A DNA stretch of 64,000 bases, from contig NZ_MIJF01000001.1 of the NCBI RefSeq assembly GCF_001730235.1, forward strand, positions 97,987-161,986, in the 5' to 3' direction. This stretch comes from Vulcanibacillus modesticaldus (GTDB taxonomy: Bacteria > Bacillota > Bacilli > Tepidibacillales > Tepidibacillaceae). Position 1 is the first letter of the stretch; each line of letters begins with the position of its first letter. Below the pieces are notes generated by a model that saw only the letters and a program-made list of their open reading frames with translations, was not told where the DNA came from and ran no database searches. This document shows positions 21,418-29,939 of this stretch, piece by piece. The translations under genes and the position numbers were made by a program.

Positions 21418-22383
21418 ATGAAAGGAATACAATTTTTAATAATCATTTCGCTATTTTTCTTACTTATTTTTGGAATTGTTAATTCAAGAAGCATTGTTGA
21501 ATATACGACATTTGAAGTATTTGATTCGGTATCTCAATGGGAAAAAATTGTTGATGATTACGCCAATGAACATAATATTGCTCCGATTGAACCAAAGGTG
21601 GATCGGATATGGAAACTAATCCCCGGTTATAATGGGTTAATAGTGGACAAAAAAGCAACTTTAACATTAATTAAAGAACAAAAACCAATTTCAATTGATG
21701 ATATCAAATATGTATGGAAGGAAGTAGAACCAAAAAAGAAACTTGAAGATCTTGGAGCCTATCCAATTTATCGTGGCAACCCGGCAAAACCTATGGTTTC
21801 TTTTATGATTAATGTTGCATGGGGAACAGAATATTTGGATCAAATATTAGAAATTCTTAAGAATGAAAATGTAAAAGCCACATTCTTCGTTGACGGAAGT
21901 TGGTTAAAGAAAAATTCAGATTTAGCACAAAGAATAGTAGTTGAGGGGCATGAAATTGGTAATCATGCCTACTCTCATCCCAGACTTAGTCGTCTAACAA
22001 GAGATAGAATTAGACAAGAGATCGTTAGAACAGAGGAATTAATACGTAGTATAACCAATCAATCATCGGCATTTTTTGCTCCACCAGCTGGTGATTACGA
22101 CCAACGTGTAGTGGAAATTGCAAATAACATGAACTTAAAAACAGTTTTATGGACGGTTGATACTATAGATTGGCAAAAACCCTCTCCTCAAACGATAATT
22201 AACAGAATTATTAAGAAAGTAGATAATGGAAACTTAATACTTATGCACCCTACTAAACCAACTGTAGATGCTTTACCAACTTTAATTAAAGAAATTAAGA
22301 AAAAGGGATTAAAAATTGGAACAGTTAAAAAAACATTGTCAACTAAAAGAGTCCTTGATATTGAGTCACCTGTTAAATTTTGA
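21418..22383 (+). CDS. ylxY: Polysaccharide-deacetylase-like sporulation protein YlxY
   Basis: Probable membrane-anchored or exported member of carbohydrate esterase family 4. A hydrophobic N-terminal segment at about residues 4-21 is followed by the deacetylase fold (about 125-315): FMINVAWG at motif 1, ATFFVDGSW, GHEIGNHAYSHPRL with the HxxxH-type pair, FFAPPAGDYD, and ILMHPTKPT near the end. Motif 1 lacks the usual catalytic Asp-Asp (TFDD), so activity is uncertain; I recall the same substitution in B. subtilis YlxY. GGGGAG at 21408-21413 points to ATG 21418 rather than ATG 21406. 321 residues. It lies between pnp and mlpA as in B. subtilis. Confidence 0.88.
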   Translation: MKGIQFLIIISLFFLLIFGIVNSRSIVEYTTFEVFDSVSQWEKIVDDYANEHNIAPIEPKVDRIWKLIPGYNGLIVDKKATLTLIKEQKPISIDDIKYVWKEVEPKKKLEDLGAYPIYRGNPAKPMVSFMINVAWGTEYLDQILEILKNENVKATFFVDGSWLKKNSDLAQRIVVEGHEIGNHAYSHPRLSRLTRDRIRQEIVRTEELIRSITNQSSAFFAPPAGDYDQRVVEIANNMNLKTVLWTVDTIDWQKPSPQTIINRIIKKVDNGNLILMHPTKPTVDALPTLIKEIKKKGLKIGTVKKTLSTKRVLDIESPVKF

Positions 22384-22431
22384 TATATTAAAATAGTCAC
22401 GTTAGAAATTAGGACTAATAGGGGGATATAA

Positions 22432-23691
22432 GTGATAAAAAAATATACTTTAGATAATGGACTACGGGTAATTTTAGAAGATATACCTACAGTACGTTCT
22501 GTTGCTATGGGGATTTGGGTAAAAACAGGCTCACGACATGAAAATCCTCATATCAATGGAATTTCTCATTTTATTGAACATATGTTTTTCAAGGGTACAA
22601 GGACTAGAACAGCTCGTGAAATTGCAGAATCATTTGATTCAATTGGGGGCAATGTTAATGCTTTTACTTCAAAGGAGTACACCTGCTACTATGCAAAAGT
22701 ATTAGATGAACATTTTAATACTGGATTAGAGATTTTATCCGACATGTTTTTTAATTCTACCATTGATGAGAAAGAACTGAATCGAGAACGAAATGTTGTC
22801 CTTGAAGAAATAAAAATGTATGAAGATACCCCAGATGACCAAATACATGATCTAATAGCTAAAGTTTCTTTTGCAGAGAATCCTTTAGGATATGCAATTT
22901 TGGGTACTGAAAAAGTGTTAAACAGCATTACAAGAGACACTATATTTGATTATCTTAGTGAAAAATATATTATAGAAAACACAGTAATTACTATTGCTGG
23001 AAACCTACCAGAAAACATCATTGAAATAGTGAATAAACATTTTGGTTCTTTTAACAATCATGGTCAAGATAATCAATTGGAGATTGCAAGTTTCAAAGCA
23101 AATGAAACCATAAAAACAAAACAGACTGAACAGGCACATATTGCTCTTGCTTTACCAGGATTAGCAGTATCAGACCCAGATATTTATTCTTTAATATTAC
23201 TAAATAATATTATTGGTGGCAGTATGAGCTCACGTCTTTTTCAAGAAGTTAGAGAAAAGAGAGGACTAGCCTATTCGATCTTTTCTTATCATTCTAGCTT
23301 TCAAGATACAGGTTTATTTACTATCTACGCCGGTACAGCCCCAAACCAAGTTGATCAAGTAGTTGACATTATTCAAAATACTCTAGTGAATATTAAAAAG
23401 TACGGAATTGAAGAAAAAGAGATAACAAAAGGTAAGGAACAATTAAAAGGAAGTTTAATGTTAAGTTTGGAAAGTACCAATAGCCGTATGAATAGGTTAG
23501 GAAAAAATGAATTGCTTTTAGGTAGACACTTATCATTAGATGAAACTATTAACAGAATTAATCAAGTAAATAAAAATTCGATACAAGGTGTCATCAATCA
23601 AGTTATGAATCATCAATTTTCTTTTGCAATGATAAGTCCTATAGAAGAACTACCAAAGACTTTAAGGAGGGATATCCTTGTATCAAGTTAA
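22432..23691 (+). CDS. mlpA: M16 family zinc peptidase (MlpA/YmxG)
   Basis: Pitrilysin-like processing protease. The inverted zinc motif HFIEH (in SHFIEHMFFKGT) is near residue 46, with the downstream Glu in EEIKMYEDTPDD. A second inactive-type half contains GGSMSSRLFQEVREKRGLAYS. 419 residues, intact. The start is GTG 22432 with AGGGGG upstream. The gene runs into dut with a 14-base overlap. The related ymfF/ymfH M16 pair of B. subtilis is absent from its usual place further along. Confidence 0.92.
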   Translation: MIKKYTLDNGLRVILEDIPTVRSVAMGIWVKTGSRHENPHINGISHFIEHMFFKGTRTRTAREIAESFDSIGGNVNAFTSKEYTCYYAKVLDEHFNTGLEILSDMFFNSTIDEKELNRERNVVLEEIKMYEDTPDDQIHDLIAKVSFAENPLGYAILGTEKVLNSITRDTIFDYLSEKYIIENTVITIAGNLPENIIEIVNKHFGSFNNHGQDNQLEIASFKANETIKTKQTEQAHIALALPGLAVSDPDIYSLILLNNIIGGSMSSRLFQEVREKRGLAYSIFSYHSSFQDTGLFTIYAGTAPNQVDQVVDIIQNTLVNIKKYGIEEKEITKGKEQLKGSLMLSLESTNSRMNRLGKNELLLGRHLSLDETINRINQVNKNSIQGVINQVMNHQFSFAMISPIEELPKTLRRDILVSS

Positions 23692-24121
23692 AATCAAAAA
23701 ACTATCTGGTTATCAAGATATATCTATACCTCAGAAAATGTCTGAATTCGCAAGTGGTTTTGATATATATGCTGGTGTAAAAGAAGAGGTAGTAATACGA
23801 AAAGGGGAAAGGGTATTAATACCGACTGGTTTTGCCTTAGAAATGCCTGTAGGAATCGAAGCCCAGATACGTCCAAGAAGTGGTTTGGCTCTTAAAAATG
23901 GAATTACGCTGTTAAATACTCCGGGTACGATCGATTCTGATTATCGTGGCGAAGTAAAAGTTATTTTAATAAATTTAGGTGAAGAAGATTTTATTGTTAA
24001 ACCTGGGGATAGGATTGCACAATTAGTCTTTATGGAAGTTCCACAGGTTAAATTAGTAGAAGTAGAAGATATAACTCAAACTAATAGAGGTTCTGGTGGT
24101 TTTGGTCATACCGGTAAATGA
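23678..24121 (+). CDS. dut: dUTP diphosphatase, trimeric
   Basis: Hydrolyses dUTP to dUMP, keeping uracil out of DNA and feeding dTMP synthesis. All five trimeric-dUTPase motifs are present: ASGFDIYA, RPRSGLAL, NTPGTIDSDYRGEV, KPGDRIAQLVF and RGSGGFGHTG at the C-terminus. 147 residues. The start is TTG 23678 with an ideal AAGGAGGG at 23664-23671, overlapping mlpA by 14 bases. Confidence 0.96.
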   Translation: MYQVKIKKLSGYQDISIPQKMSEFASGFDIYAGVKEEVVIRKGERVLIPTGFALEMPVGIEAQIRPRSGLALKNGITLLNTPGTIDSDYRGEVKVILINLGEEDFIVKPGDRIAQLVFMEVPQVKLVEVEDITQTNRGSGGFGHTGK

Positions 24122-24146
24122 TTTTTGAAGAGTAAGGAGTATTACG

Positions 24147-24332
24147 ATGGAAAATGAGTTAAGAGATTCATTATTGACTGATATAGAAAATCTTCGTAAT
24201 CAATTACATGAGAAGGTTAATGATAAAAAAATAACCAATCACGAGGTGTTCTTGGATCAAGAAGTTTTTAAAATTAGTGCTCAGCTGGACAAGTTAATTG
24301 TAAAATATATGTCTTTAAAAAAAATCGATTGA
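24147..24332 (+). CDS. Spo0E-like aspartyl-phosphate phosphatase
   Basis: 61-residue protein resembling the Spo0E family, small two-helix phosphatases that remove phosphate from Spo0A-P and so delay sporulation. Helix 1 has the pattern LLTDIENLRNQLHEKV and helix 2 carries SAQLD at residues 44-48 within KISAQLDKLIVKYM, close to the family signature SQELD. AAGGAG at 24134-24139 supports the ATG. It is preceded by dut and followed by a terminator. The target cannot be known from sequence. Confidence 0.8.
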   Translation: MENELRDSLLTDIENLRNQLHEKVNDKKITNHEVFLDQEVFKISAQLDKLIVKYMSLKKID

Positions 24333-24358
24333 GACTGTAATCTGGTCTCTTTTTTTTT
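24331..24358 (+). terminator. Terminator after the Spo0E-like gene
   Basis: GAGAC (24331-24335), 9-base loop, GTCTC (24345-24349) and nine following T residues. It overlaps the stop codon of the Spo0E-like gene. Confidence 0.75.
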
Positions 24359-24503
24359 ATGTTAACTATTACGAGATTATTGTTCCGTAGCTGGAGTAAT
24401 AAAAGTGAAAGTGGATTGTCTACTTTATGTACTTTTTTCAAAAGAAAGAGCATAGAAAGTAAACAAGGGTTTCTCTAGAATTAGATTGAAGGGGGCGATT
24501 TAA

Positions 24504-24755
24504 GTGCGGTTTAGTGATTTTAATGGAAAAGAAGTAATTGATATAAATAGTGGTGAAAAAATCGGGATAATCGGACACACTGATTTAGTGATCGATCCAA
24601 AGTCAGGAGAAATTGAAGCGTTAATATTGCCGAGAAATTCGATATTTGGGTTTAAAAACAAAAAGGAAGAAATATATATTTCGTGGAATGCGATTAGAAA
24701 AATCGGCTCAGATATGATCATAATTGAGAAAAAAAATCATTTAAAGACATATTAA
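24504..24755 (+). CDS. ymxH: YlmC/YmxH-family PRC-barrel sporulation protein
   Basis: 83-residue protein with a single PRC-barrel fold: RFSDFNGKEVIDINSGEKIG at the start, GEIEALILPRN in the middle, and IYISWNAIRKIGSDMIII at the end. Family members are found in spore formers and are linked to sporulation, but the molecular role is not established. The start is GTG 24504 with GAAGGGGG upstream. It lies just before the dipicolinate synthase genes as in B. subtilis. Confidence 0.87.
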   Translation: MRFSDFNGKEVIDINSGEKIGIIGHTDLVIDPKSGEIEALILPRNSIFGFKNKKEEIYISWNAIRKIGSDMIIIEKKNHLKTY

Positions 24756-24917
24756 AATATTTTAGATACTTGTATATTGTCACCACCCATTGGGCTAAAG
24801 AATAAGATGATTTTAGAAAAAGGGCAAAGATTCATAGGTAAACTGGTGCTACTTTATTTACCCGCTTTGCATTTTCGCTTTTTTCAAGTAAAATGTTTGG
24901 AAAGGGGTAACAAGGAA

Positions 24918-25814
24918 TTGTTAACAGGAGTTCATGTGGCCTTCTTAGGTGGTGACGCTCGCCAATTAGAAGTAATAAAAAAATGTGTTGAAATGGATGC
25001 GACTGTAACCCTTATTGGGTTTGATAATCTTGAAAGTACATTTCAAGGGGTTCATCTTAAAGAATTGGAACCAAAAATTCTAGAAGATGTAGATTGTTTA
25101 ATCCTTCCAATAGTTGGAACCGACGAAGATGGCTACGTAGAAAGTATTTTTAGCAAAAAGAAATTAAAACTTACTGAGGAATTTCTATCACATTTACCTA
25201 AAACCAGTAAAATATACACTGGAATGGCTAGACAATATTTAAAAAATCTCACTAATGACTTACAAATTGATTTAGTAGAACTATTAGATCGGGATGATGT
25301 GGCGATCTACAATTCTATTCCAACTGCCGAAGGAACCATAATGATGACTATTCAAAACACTAACTTTACAATTCATGGTTCTAATGCTATTGTTTTAGGA
25401 TTTGGTAGAACGGGAATAACTTTGGCAAGAGTACTAGGTGCTCTTGGGGCTAAAGTGAAAGTCGGTGCAAGAAGACCCGAGCATTTAGCAAGAATATATG
25501 AGATGGGTCTTCAACCATTTTATATTAGTGAATTGGCGGAGCAGGTAAAAGATGTTGATTTATTATATAACACGATACCACATATAATTGTAACTGCGAA
25601 AGTAATTGCTAATATGCCTCATCATGCCTTAATTATTGATTTAGCTTCAAAGCCAGGTGGAACAGATTTTCGTTATGCTGAAAAAAGGGGAATAAAAGCA
25701 CTACTAGCCCCAGGTTTACCAGGAATCGTTGCTCCTAAAACAGCTGGTATTATTATTTCCAATGTACTTACCAAGTTGATTTTAGAGCAATTTGGAGACC
25801 AGGGGGGAAATTAA
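24918..25814 (+). CDS. dpaA: Dipicolinate synthase subunit A
   Basis: With DpaB converts dihydrodipicolinate to dipicolinate in the mother cell; dipicolinate-calcium gives spores heat resistance. An NAD(P)-binding motif VLGFGRTGITLARVLGALG lies in the middle, and the C-terminus has LLAPGLPGIVAPKTAG. The frame is open from 24777, but the first 47 residues do not resemble the family. TTG 24918 with AAAGGGG at 24901-24907 gives 298 residues starting MLTGVHVAFLGGDARQLE, like B. subtilis. Overlaps dpaB by one base. Confidence 0.93.
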   Translation: MLTGVHVAFLGGDARQLEVIKKCVEMDATVTLIGFDNLESTFQGVHLKELEPKILEDVDCLILPIVGTDEDGYVESIFSKKKLKLTEEFLSHLPKTSKIYTGMARQYLKNLTNDLQIDLVELLDRDDVAIYNSIPTAEGTIMMTIQNTNFTIHGSNAIVLGFGRTGITLARVLGALGAKVKVGARRPEHLARIYEMGLQPFYISELAEQVKDVDLLYNTIPHIIVTAKVIANMPHHALIIDLASKPGGTDFRYAEKRGIKALLAPGLPGIVAPKTAGIIISNVLTKLILEQFGDQGGN

Positions 25815-26407
25815 TGGATTTATCTGGGAAAACTATCGGTTTTGGTTTAACAGGATCACATTGTACTTTTGCTGAAGTAATACCACAAATCAAAAGACTC
25901 GTGGAAAAAGGAGCAAATGTTATTCCAATTATTTCAGACAGTGTGAAATATACTGATACTCGTTTTGGGAAGACTGCTGACTGGCAAAAACAATTAAAAG
26001 ATATAACTAGAAATGAAATAATCGCTTCGATTGTAGATGCCGAGCCAATCGGTCCAAAAGGTTTACTAGATCTGATGGTAATTGCACCTGCAACTGGGAA
26101 TACCATCAGTAAATTGGCGAACGCAATTACAGATACTACAGTCTTGATGGCAACGAAGGCACAGTTAAGGAATCAAAAACCTGTCGTAGTAGCAGTTTCG
26201 ACAAATGATGGCCTGGGTTTAAATGGACAAAATATCGGAAAATTACTTGCTACTAAAAATATTTTTTTAGTTCCTTTTGGGCAGGATTCTCCGAATAAAA
26301 AGCCAAATTCATTAGTAGCTAGAATGGAATTGCTAGATCAAACCTGTGAACTAGCATTAGAATATAAACAAATTCAGCCCGTGATTATCGAAAAGTTCAA
26401 ATATTAA
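25814..26407 (+). CDS. dpaB: Dipicolinate synthase subunit B
   Basis: Flavoprotein-fold partner of DpaA. The N-terminus has IGFGLTGSHCTFAEVIPQI, and LDLMVIAPATGNTISKLANAITDTT is split by the expected flavin-like loop. 197 residues, typical. The ATG overlaps the dpaA stop (ATGG preceded by AGGGGGGAAATTA). asd, dapG and dapA follow, so the genes supplying the precursor dihydrodipicolinate are directly downstream. Confidence 0.94.
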   Translation: MDLSGKTIGFGLTGSHCTFAEVIPQIKRLVEKGANVIPIISDSVKYTDTRFGKTADWQKQLKDITRNEIIASIVDAEPIGPKGLLDLMVIAPATGNTISKLANAITDTTVLMATKAQLRNQKPVVVAVSTNDGLGLNGQNIGKLLATKNIFLVPFGQDSPNKKPNSLVARMELLDQTCELALEYKQIQPVIIEKFKY

Positions 26408-26435
26408 ACAATTTAGCATATAGGGGGAAAATTGA

Positions 26436-27488
26436 ATGAACAAAAAATTAAGCTATAACGTCGCAATTGTTGGAGCAACAGGGGCAGTAGGGAAACAGAT
26501 AATTCGCTTACTAGAAGAAAGAGATTTCCCTATTCAGCAATTAAAATTATTAGCTTCTAAAAGATCAAAAGGAACTATTGTCGAATTTAAAGGTAAAGAT
26601 TTGGTTGTTGAAGAAGCTACTCCAGAAAGCTTTGAGGGGGTTGATATTGCTCTATTCAGTGCTGGAGGAAAAACGAGTAGGTCTTTAGCTAAGATTGCTG
26701 TCGCTAAGGGGGCAATTGTAATCGATAATACCAATGCTTTTCGGATGGATGAAGATGTTCCTCTGATTGTTCCAGAGGTGAATATGGAGGAAGCAAAAAA
26801 CCACAAGGGAGTAATTTCAAATCCAAATTGTTCAACAATTCAAATGGTGACTGCATTAAAACCACTATATGATCGTTATGGAATTGAAAGAATTATCGTC
26901 TCCACATATCAAGCCGTATCAGGAGCAGGAAATCAAGCAATTAACGAATTAATAGTCCAAACGAAACAAATTTTGGACGGTAAAGAGGTAACTAAAGAAA
27001 TTTTACCGGTTAGTTCCCTGCCTAAGAAGCATCAAATCGCATTTAATGCTATACCACAAATCGATGTGTTTGAGGATAATGGTTTTACTCTAGAAGAGAT
27101 GAAAATGGTTCGAGAGACAAAGAAGATTTTTGGAGATCCATCAATTCAGGTTACTGCTACATGTGTAAGATTACCAATAATTTATGGGCATTCAGAATCT
27201 GTATATGTAGAACTTAAAGAGGAATATGATCTTAAAGAGGTAAGGGAATTATTAATGAACGCACCAGGGGTTGTGGTTATTGATGACCCAGCTAATCAGG
27301 AGTACCCTCTAGCAACAGACAGTGCTGGGAAGCTAGATGTATTCGTTGGAAGGCTTCGTCGTGATCTTGATCACCCAAGGGCCCTAAATATGTGGATAGT
27401 ATCAGACAATCTACTTAAAGGTGCGGCATGGAACGCAGTTCAAATTGCAGAACATCTAATTAGGAATGATTACAATGAGTCAAAGTAA
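26436..27488 (+). CDS. asd: Aspartate-semialdehyde dehydrogenase
   Basis: Reduces aspartyl phosphate to aspartate semialdehyde with NADPH, the common step to lysine/diaminopimelate, threonine and methionine. The Rossmann motif GATGAVGKQ is at residues 13-21 and the catalytic Cys is in SNPNCSTIQM near residue 132. 350 residues. The ATG follows ATAGGGGG. It overlaps dapG by 14 bases. Confidence 0.95.
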   Translation: MNKKLSYNVAIVGATGAVGKQIIRLLEERDFPIQQLKLLASKRSKGTIVEFKGKDLVVEEATPESFEGVDIALFSAGGKTSRSLAKIAVAKGAIVIDNTNAFRMDEDVPLIVPEVNMEEAKNHKGVISNPNCSTIQMVTALKPLYDRYGIERIIVSTYQAVSGAGNQAINELIVQTKQILDGKEVTKEILPVSSLPKKHQIAFNAIPQIDVFEDNGFTLEEMKMVRETKKIFGDPSIQVTATCVRLPIIYGHSESVYVELKEEYDLKEVRELLMNAPGVVVIDDPANQEYPLATDSAGKLDVFVGRLRRDLDHPRALNMWIVSDNLLKGAAWNAVQIAEHLIRNDYNESK

Positions 27489-28722
27489 CGGTATTATCGT
27501 ACAAAAATTTGGCGGATCTTCACTTACAACTAAGGAATTTCGACAAAGGGCGATTTATCATATTAGAAAACAGCTTTCGCAAGGGAAAAAGGTTGTAGTT
27601 GTGGTTTCAGCGATGGGAAGGAAAGGAGATCCATACGCTACCGATACCTTTTTACAACATATAAAAGAGAATGGAAATTCCCTAAAAAAAAGGGAAATGG
27701 ATCTTTTACTAAGCTGTGGTGAAATTATTTCAGCAACGACATTAAGTAGTATGCTTTCAGAGTTGGAAATACAAAACATTGTATTAACCGGTGGGCAAGC
27801 CGGAATTGTAACCAATGACGATTTTTCTAATGCACAAATAAAAAGGATTCGTCCCAATAGGATCCTTGATGAATTAAACCAAGGTAAAGTGGTTATCGTA
27901 ACAGGCTTTCAAGGAATAACTGAATCAGGTGATATAACAACTTTGGGGCGTGGTGGTTCAGATACTACTGCTACGGCTTTAGGTGTCGCCTTGCAAGCGG
28001 AATATGTGGATATATTTACTGACGTTATAGGTATAATGTCTGCTGACCCAAGGATAGTAAGGGATGCCCAACAATTAGATGCCGTAACTTACGAAGAGAT
28101 AAGTAATTTGGCCAATCAGGGGGCTAAAGTAATACATCCTAGAGCGGTAGAAATTGCAATGGAACAAAAGATCCCAATTAGAGTTAGATCAACTTTTTCA
28201 GATGATGAAGGGACGCTTGTTACTTCAAATGAGCATCTTAAAAAGAGTAAACAAAAATTTAACATTCATGATAAAATTGTAACAGGTATTACCCAAGTGC
28301 CACATATTGCACAGATTAAGGTTTTTGCTAAAGATGGAGAATATGATTTGCAACTTAAGGTCTTTAAAACAATGGCCGAAAATCAGATCAGTGTAGATTT
28401 TATTAATGTTAATCCTTTAGGTGTAGTTTTTACAGTACATCAAGACGTTCTTGATAAAGCCATAGAATTGCTTAGATCGTTGGGATTTGAACCAGAGGTA
28501 AGAAGAAATTGTGCAAAAATCTCAACTATCGGTGCTGGAATGGCTGGTGTACCAGGTGTGATGGCACATATCGTGGAAGCTTTAACGGCAAATGATATTC
28601 AGATTCTACAATCTGCAGATTCCCATACTACCATCTGGGTATTGGTTAGTGAAGATGATATGGAAAGAGCTGTCTTAGCATTGCACCAGAAATTCTTTAA
28701 TACATCAAATCATAAGGAGTGA
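27475..28722 (+). CDS. dapG: Aspartate kinase (DapG type)
   Basis: Phosphorylates aspartate, first step of the aspartate family. The kinase signature QKFGGSSLTT lies near the N-terminus, LGRGGSDTTATAL and the DP-R-V region follow, and two C-terminal ACT domains end the protein; these probably bind an amino-acid effector (DapG of B. subtilis responds to diaminopimelate). AGGA at 27462-27465 fits ATG 27475 better than ATG 27466; 415 residues. It sits between asd and dapA. Confidence 0.93.
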   Translation: MSQSNGIIVQKFGGSSLTTKEFRQRAIYHIRKQLSQGKKVVVVVSAMGRKGDPYATDTFLQHIKENGNSLKKREMDLLLSCGEIISATTLSSMLSELEIQNIVLTGGQAGIVTNDDFSNAQIKRIRPNRILDELNQGKVVIVTGFQGITESGDITTLGRGGSDTTATALGVALQAEYVDIFTDVIGIMSADPRIVRDAQQLDAVTYEEISNLANQGAKVIHPRAVEIAMEQKIPIRVRSTFSDDEGTLVTSNEHLKKSKQKFNIHDKIVTGITQVPHIAQIKVFAKDGEYDLQLKVFKTMAENQISVDFINVNPLGVVFTVHQDVLDKAIELLRSLGFEPEVRRNCAKISTIGAGMAGVPGVMAHIVEALTANDIQILQSADSHTTIWVLVSEDDMERAVLALHQKFFNTSNHKE

Positions 28723-28727
28723 GTATT

Positions 28728-29609
28728 TTGGATTTTGGACGCTTAGTTACTGCAATGGTGACACCTTTTAATCAAGATCAGGAGATTGATTTAAAGGAAA
28801 CAAAAAAACTGGTAGATCACTTAATAGCTACTGGAACAGAGGCGATTGTTGTTGCGGGCACAACTGGAGAATCACCTACATTAACTAAAGATGAAAAGTT
28901 ATTATTATTTGAAAAAGTTTTGGAATTTGCTAACGGAAGAGCAAAGGTTATTGCAGGGACTGGAACAAATAATACTAAAACTTCAATTGAGTTAACAAAA
29001 GCTGCAGAACAGATTGGTGTAGATGGAGTAATGTTAGTCGCACCGTATTACAACAAACCATCTCAAGAGGGACTATATAATCATTTTAAGGCGATTGCAG
29101 CAGAAACAAAGCTCCCGATTATGATATACAATATTCCTGGAAGAACAGGGGTTAATATTCAAGCCAAAACGTTAATCGAGTTATCTAAGATAGATAACAT
29201 TGTCTCAGTAAAAGAGGCTAGTGGTGATTTAACTCAAATGGGTGAAATCATCAAAAACACAGCAGATGATTTTTATTTATATAGTGGAGACGATAAACTA
29301 ACTTTACCAGTATTATCAATTGGTGGATATGGTATCGTCAGTGTAGCCAGTCATCTTGTAGGAGATCAAATGAAAGACATGATTAACTCTTATCTAAAGG
29401 GTAATAATAGTCTAGCTGCTTCAATCCATCTAGATTTATTAGAGTTTTTTGAAGCGATTTTTGTAGCACCTAATCCTGCTCCAATTAAATACTTATTAAA
29501 TAATAATGGATTTAATGTTGGTTCCGTAAGACTTCCTTTAGTGACTGTTACTGATGAACAATCAAATTATTTAAATCAAGTGTATCAAAAAATCATGGAT
29601 AGGAATTAA
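28728..29609 (+). CDS. dapA: 4-hydroxy-tetrahydrodipicolinate synthase
   Basis: Condenses pyruvate with aspartate semialdehyde; its product leads to diaminopimelate, lysine and spore dipicolinate. The Schiff-base Lys lies in VSVKEASGD and the catalytic Tyr in MIYNIPGRTGVN; GTTGESPTL is also conserved. The frame opens at GTG 28719, but AAGGAG (28714-28719) points to TTG 28728, giving MDFGRLVTAM and 293 residues, like family members. Followed by a terminator that ends the dipicolinate/diaminopimelate unit. Confidence 0.94.
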   Translation: MDFGRLVTAMVTPFNQDQEIDLKETKKLVDHLIATGTEAIVVAGTTGESPTLTKDEKLLLFEKVLEFANGRAKVIAGTGTNNTKTSIELTKAAEQIGVDGVMLVAPYYNKPSQEGLYNHFKAIAAETKLPIMIYNIPGRTGVNIQAKTLIELSKIDNIVSVKEASGDLTQMGEIIKNTADDFYLYSGDDKLTLPVLSIGGYGIVSVASHLVGDQMKDMINSYLKGNNSLAASIHLDLLEFFEAIFVAPNPAPIKYLLNNNGFNVGSVRLPLVTVTDEQSNYLNQVYQKIMDRN

Positions 29610-29629
29610 ATATTTTATTTGTAAACATT

Positions 29630-29656
29630 AGAGACGTCTAGGCGTCTCTTTTTTTT
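29630..29656 (+). terminator. Terminator after dapA
   Basis: AGAGACG (29630-29636), TCTAGG loop, CGTCTCT (29643-29649), then a run of T. Strong intrinsic terminator. Confidence 0.87.
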
Positions 29657-29939
29657 GTATCGGAAACTGCCATCTTTTTATTTTATGGATAAGTTAATAC
29701 GCATTTATACAAAATACAATATTTAATCAAAGGTGCATTGGTCTTATTATGAAATCGACAAGATTGATAAATGAGAAAATAAAACATGGTGATAATAAGA
29801 GTATAACGAACTAATTACCAATAATTAAACTTAATATAAAAACATGACTTGTTTTTTGTATTTTTGATAATGTATAATTAATTCCAAGTGACTAGTGCGG
29901 TTTTTTGTGTAACTACAACTGAATACAGGAGGTATGAAG
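29657..29939 (+). other. Non-coding stretch between dapA and RNase J gene
   Basis: About 280 A+T-rich bases. I see no convincing open frame with an SD. It holds a promoter for the RNase J gene near its end and no other recognisable structure. Confidence 0.6.
29849..29878 (+). promoter_or_regulatory. Candidate sigma-A promoter for the RNase J gene
   Basis: TTGTTT (29849-29854) and TATAAT (29873-29878), spacer 18 bases. Start of transcription expected near 29885, about 55 bases upstream of the gene. Confidence 0.65.

Noticed and set aside
24833..24841. Possible sigma-K -10 box (CATAGGTAA) before dpaA
   Set aside because: Spacing within the box is one base short of consensus and no matching -35 was seen.
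24777..24917. 47-residue N-terminal extension of DpaA
   Set aside because: No resemblance to the family, and an SD with TTG start at 24918 gives the normal protein length.
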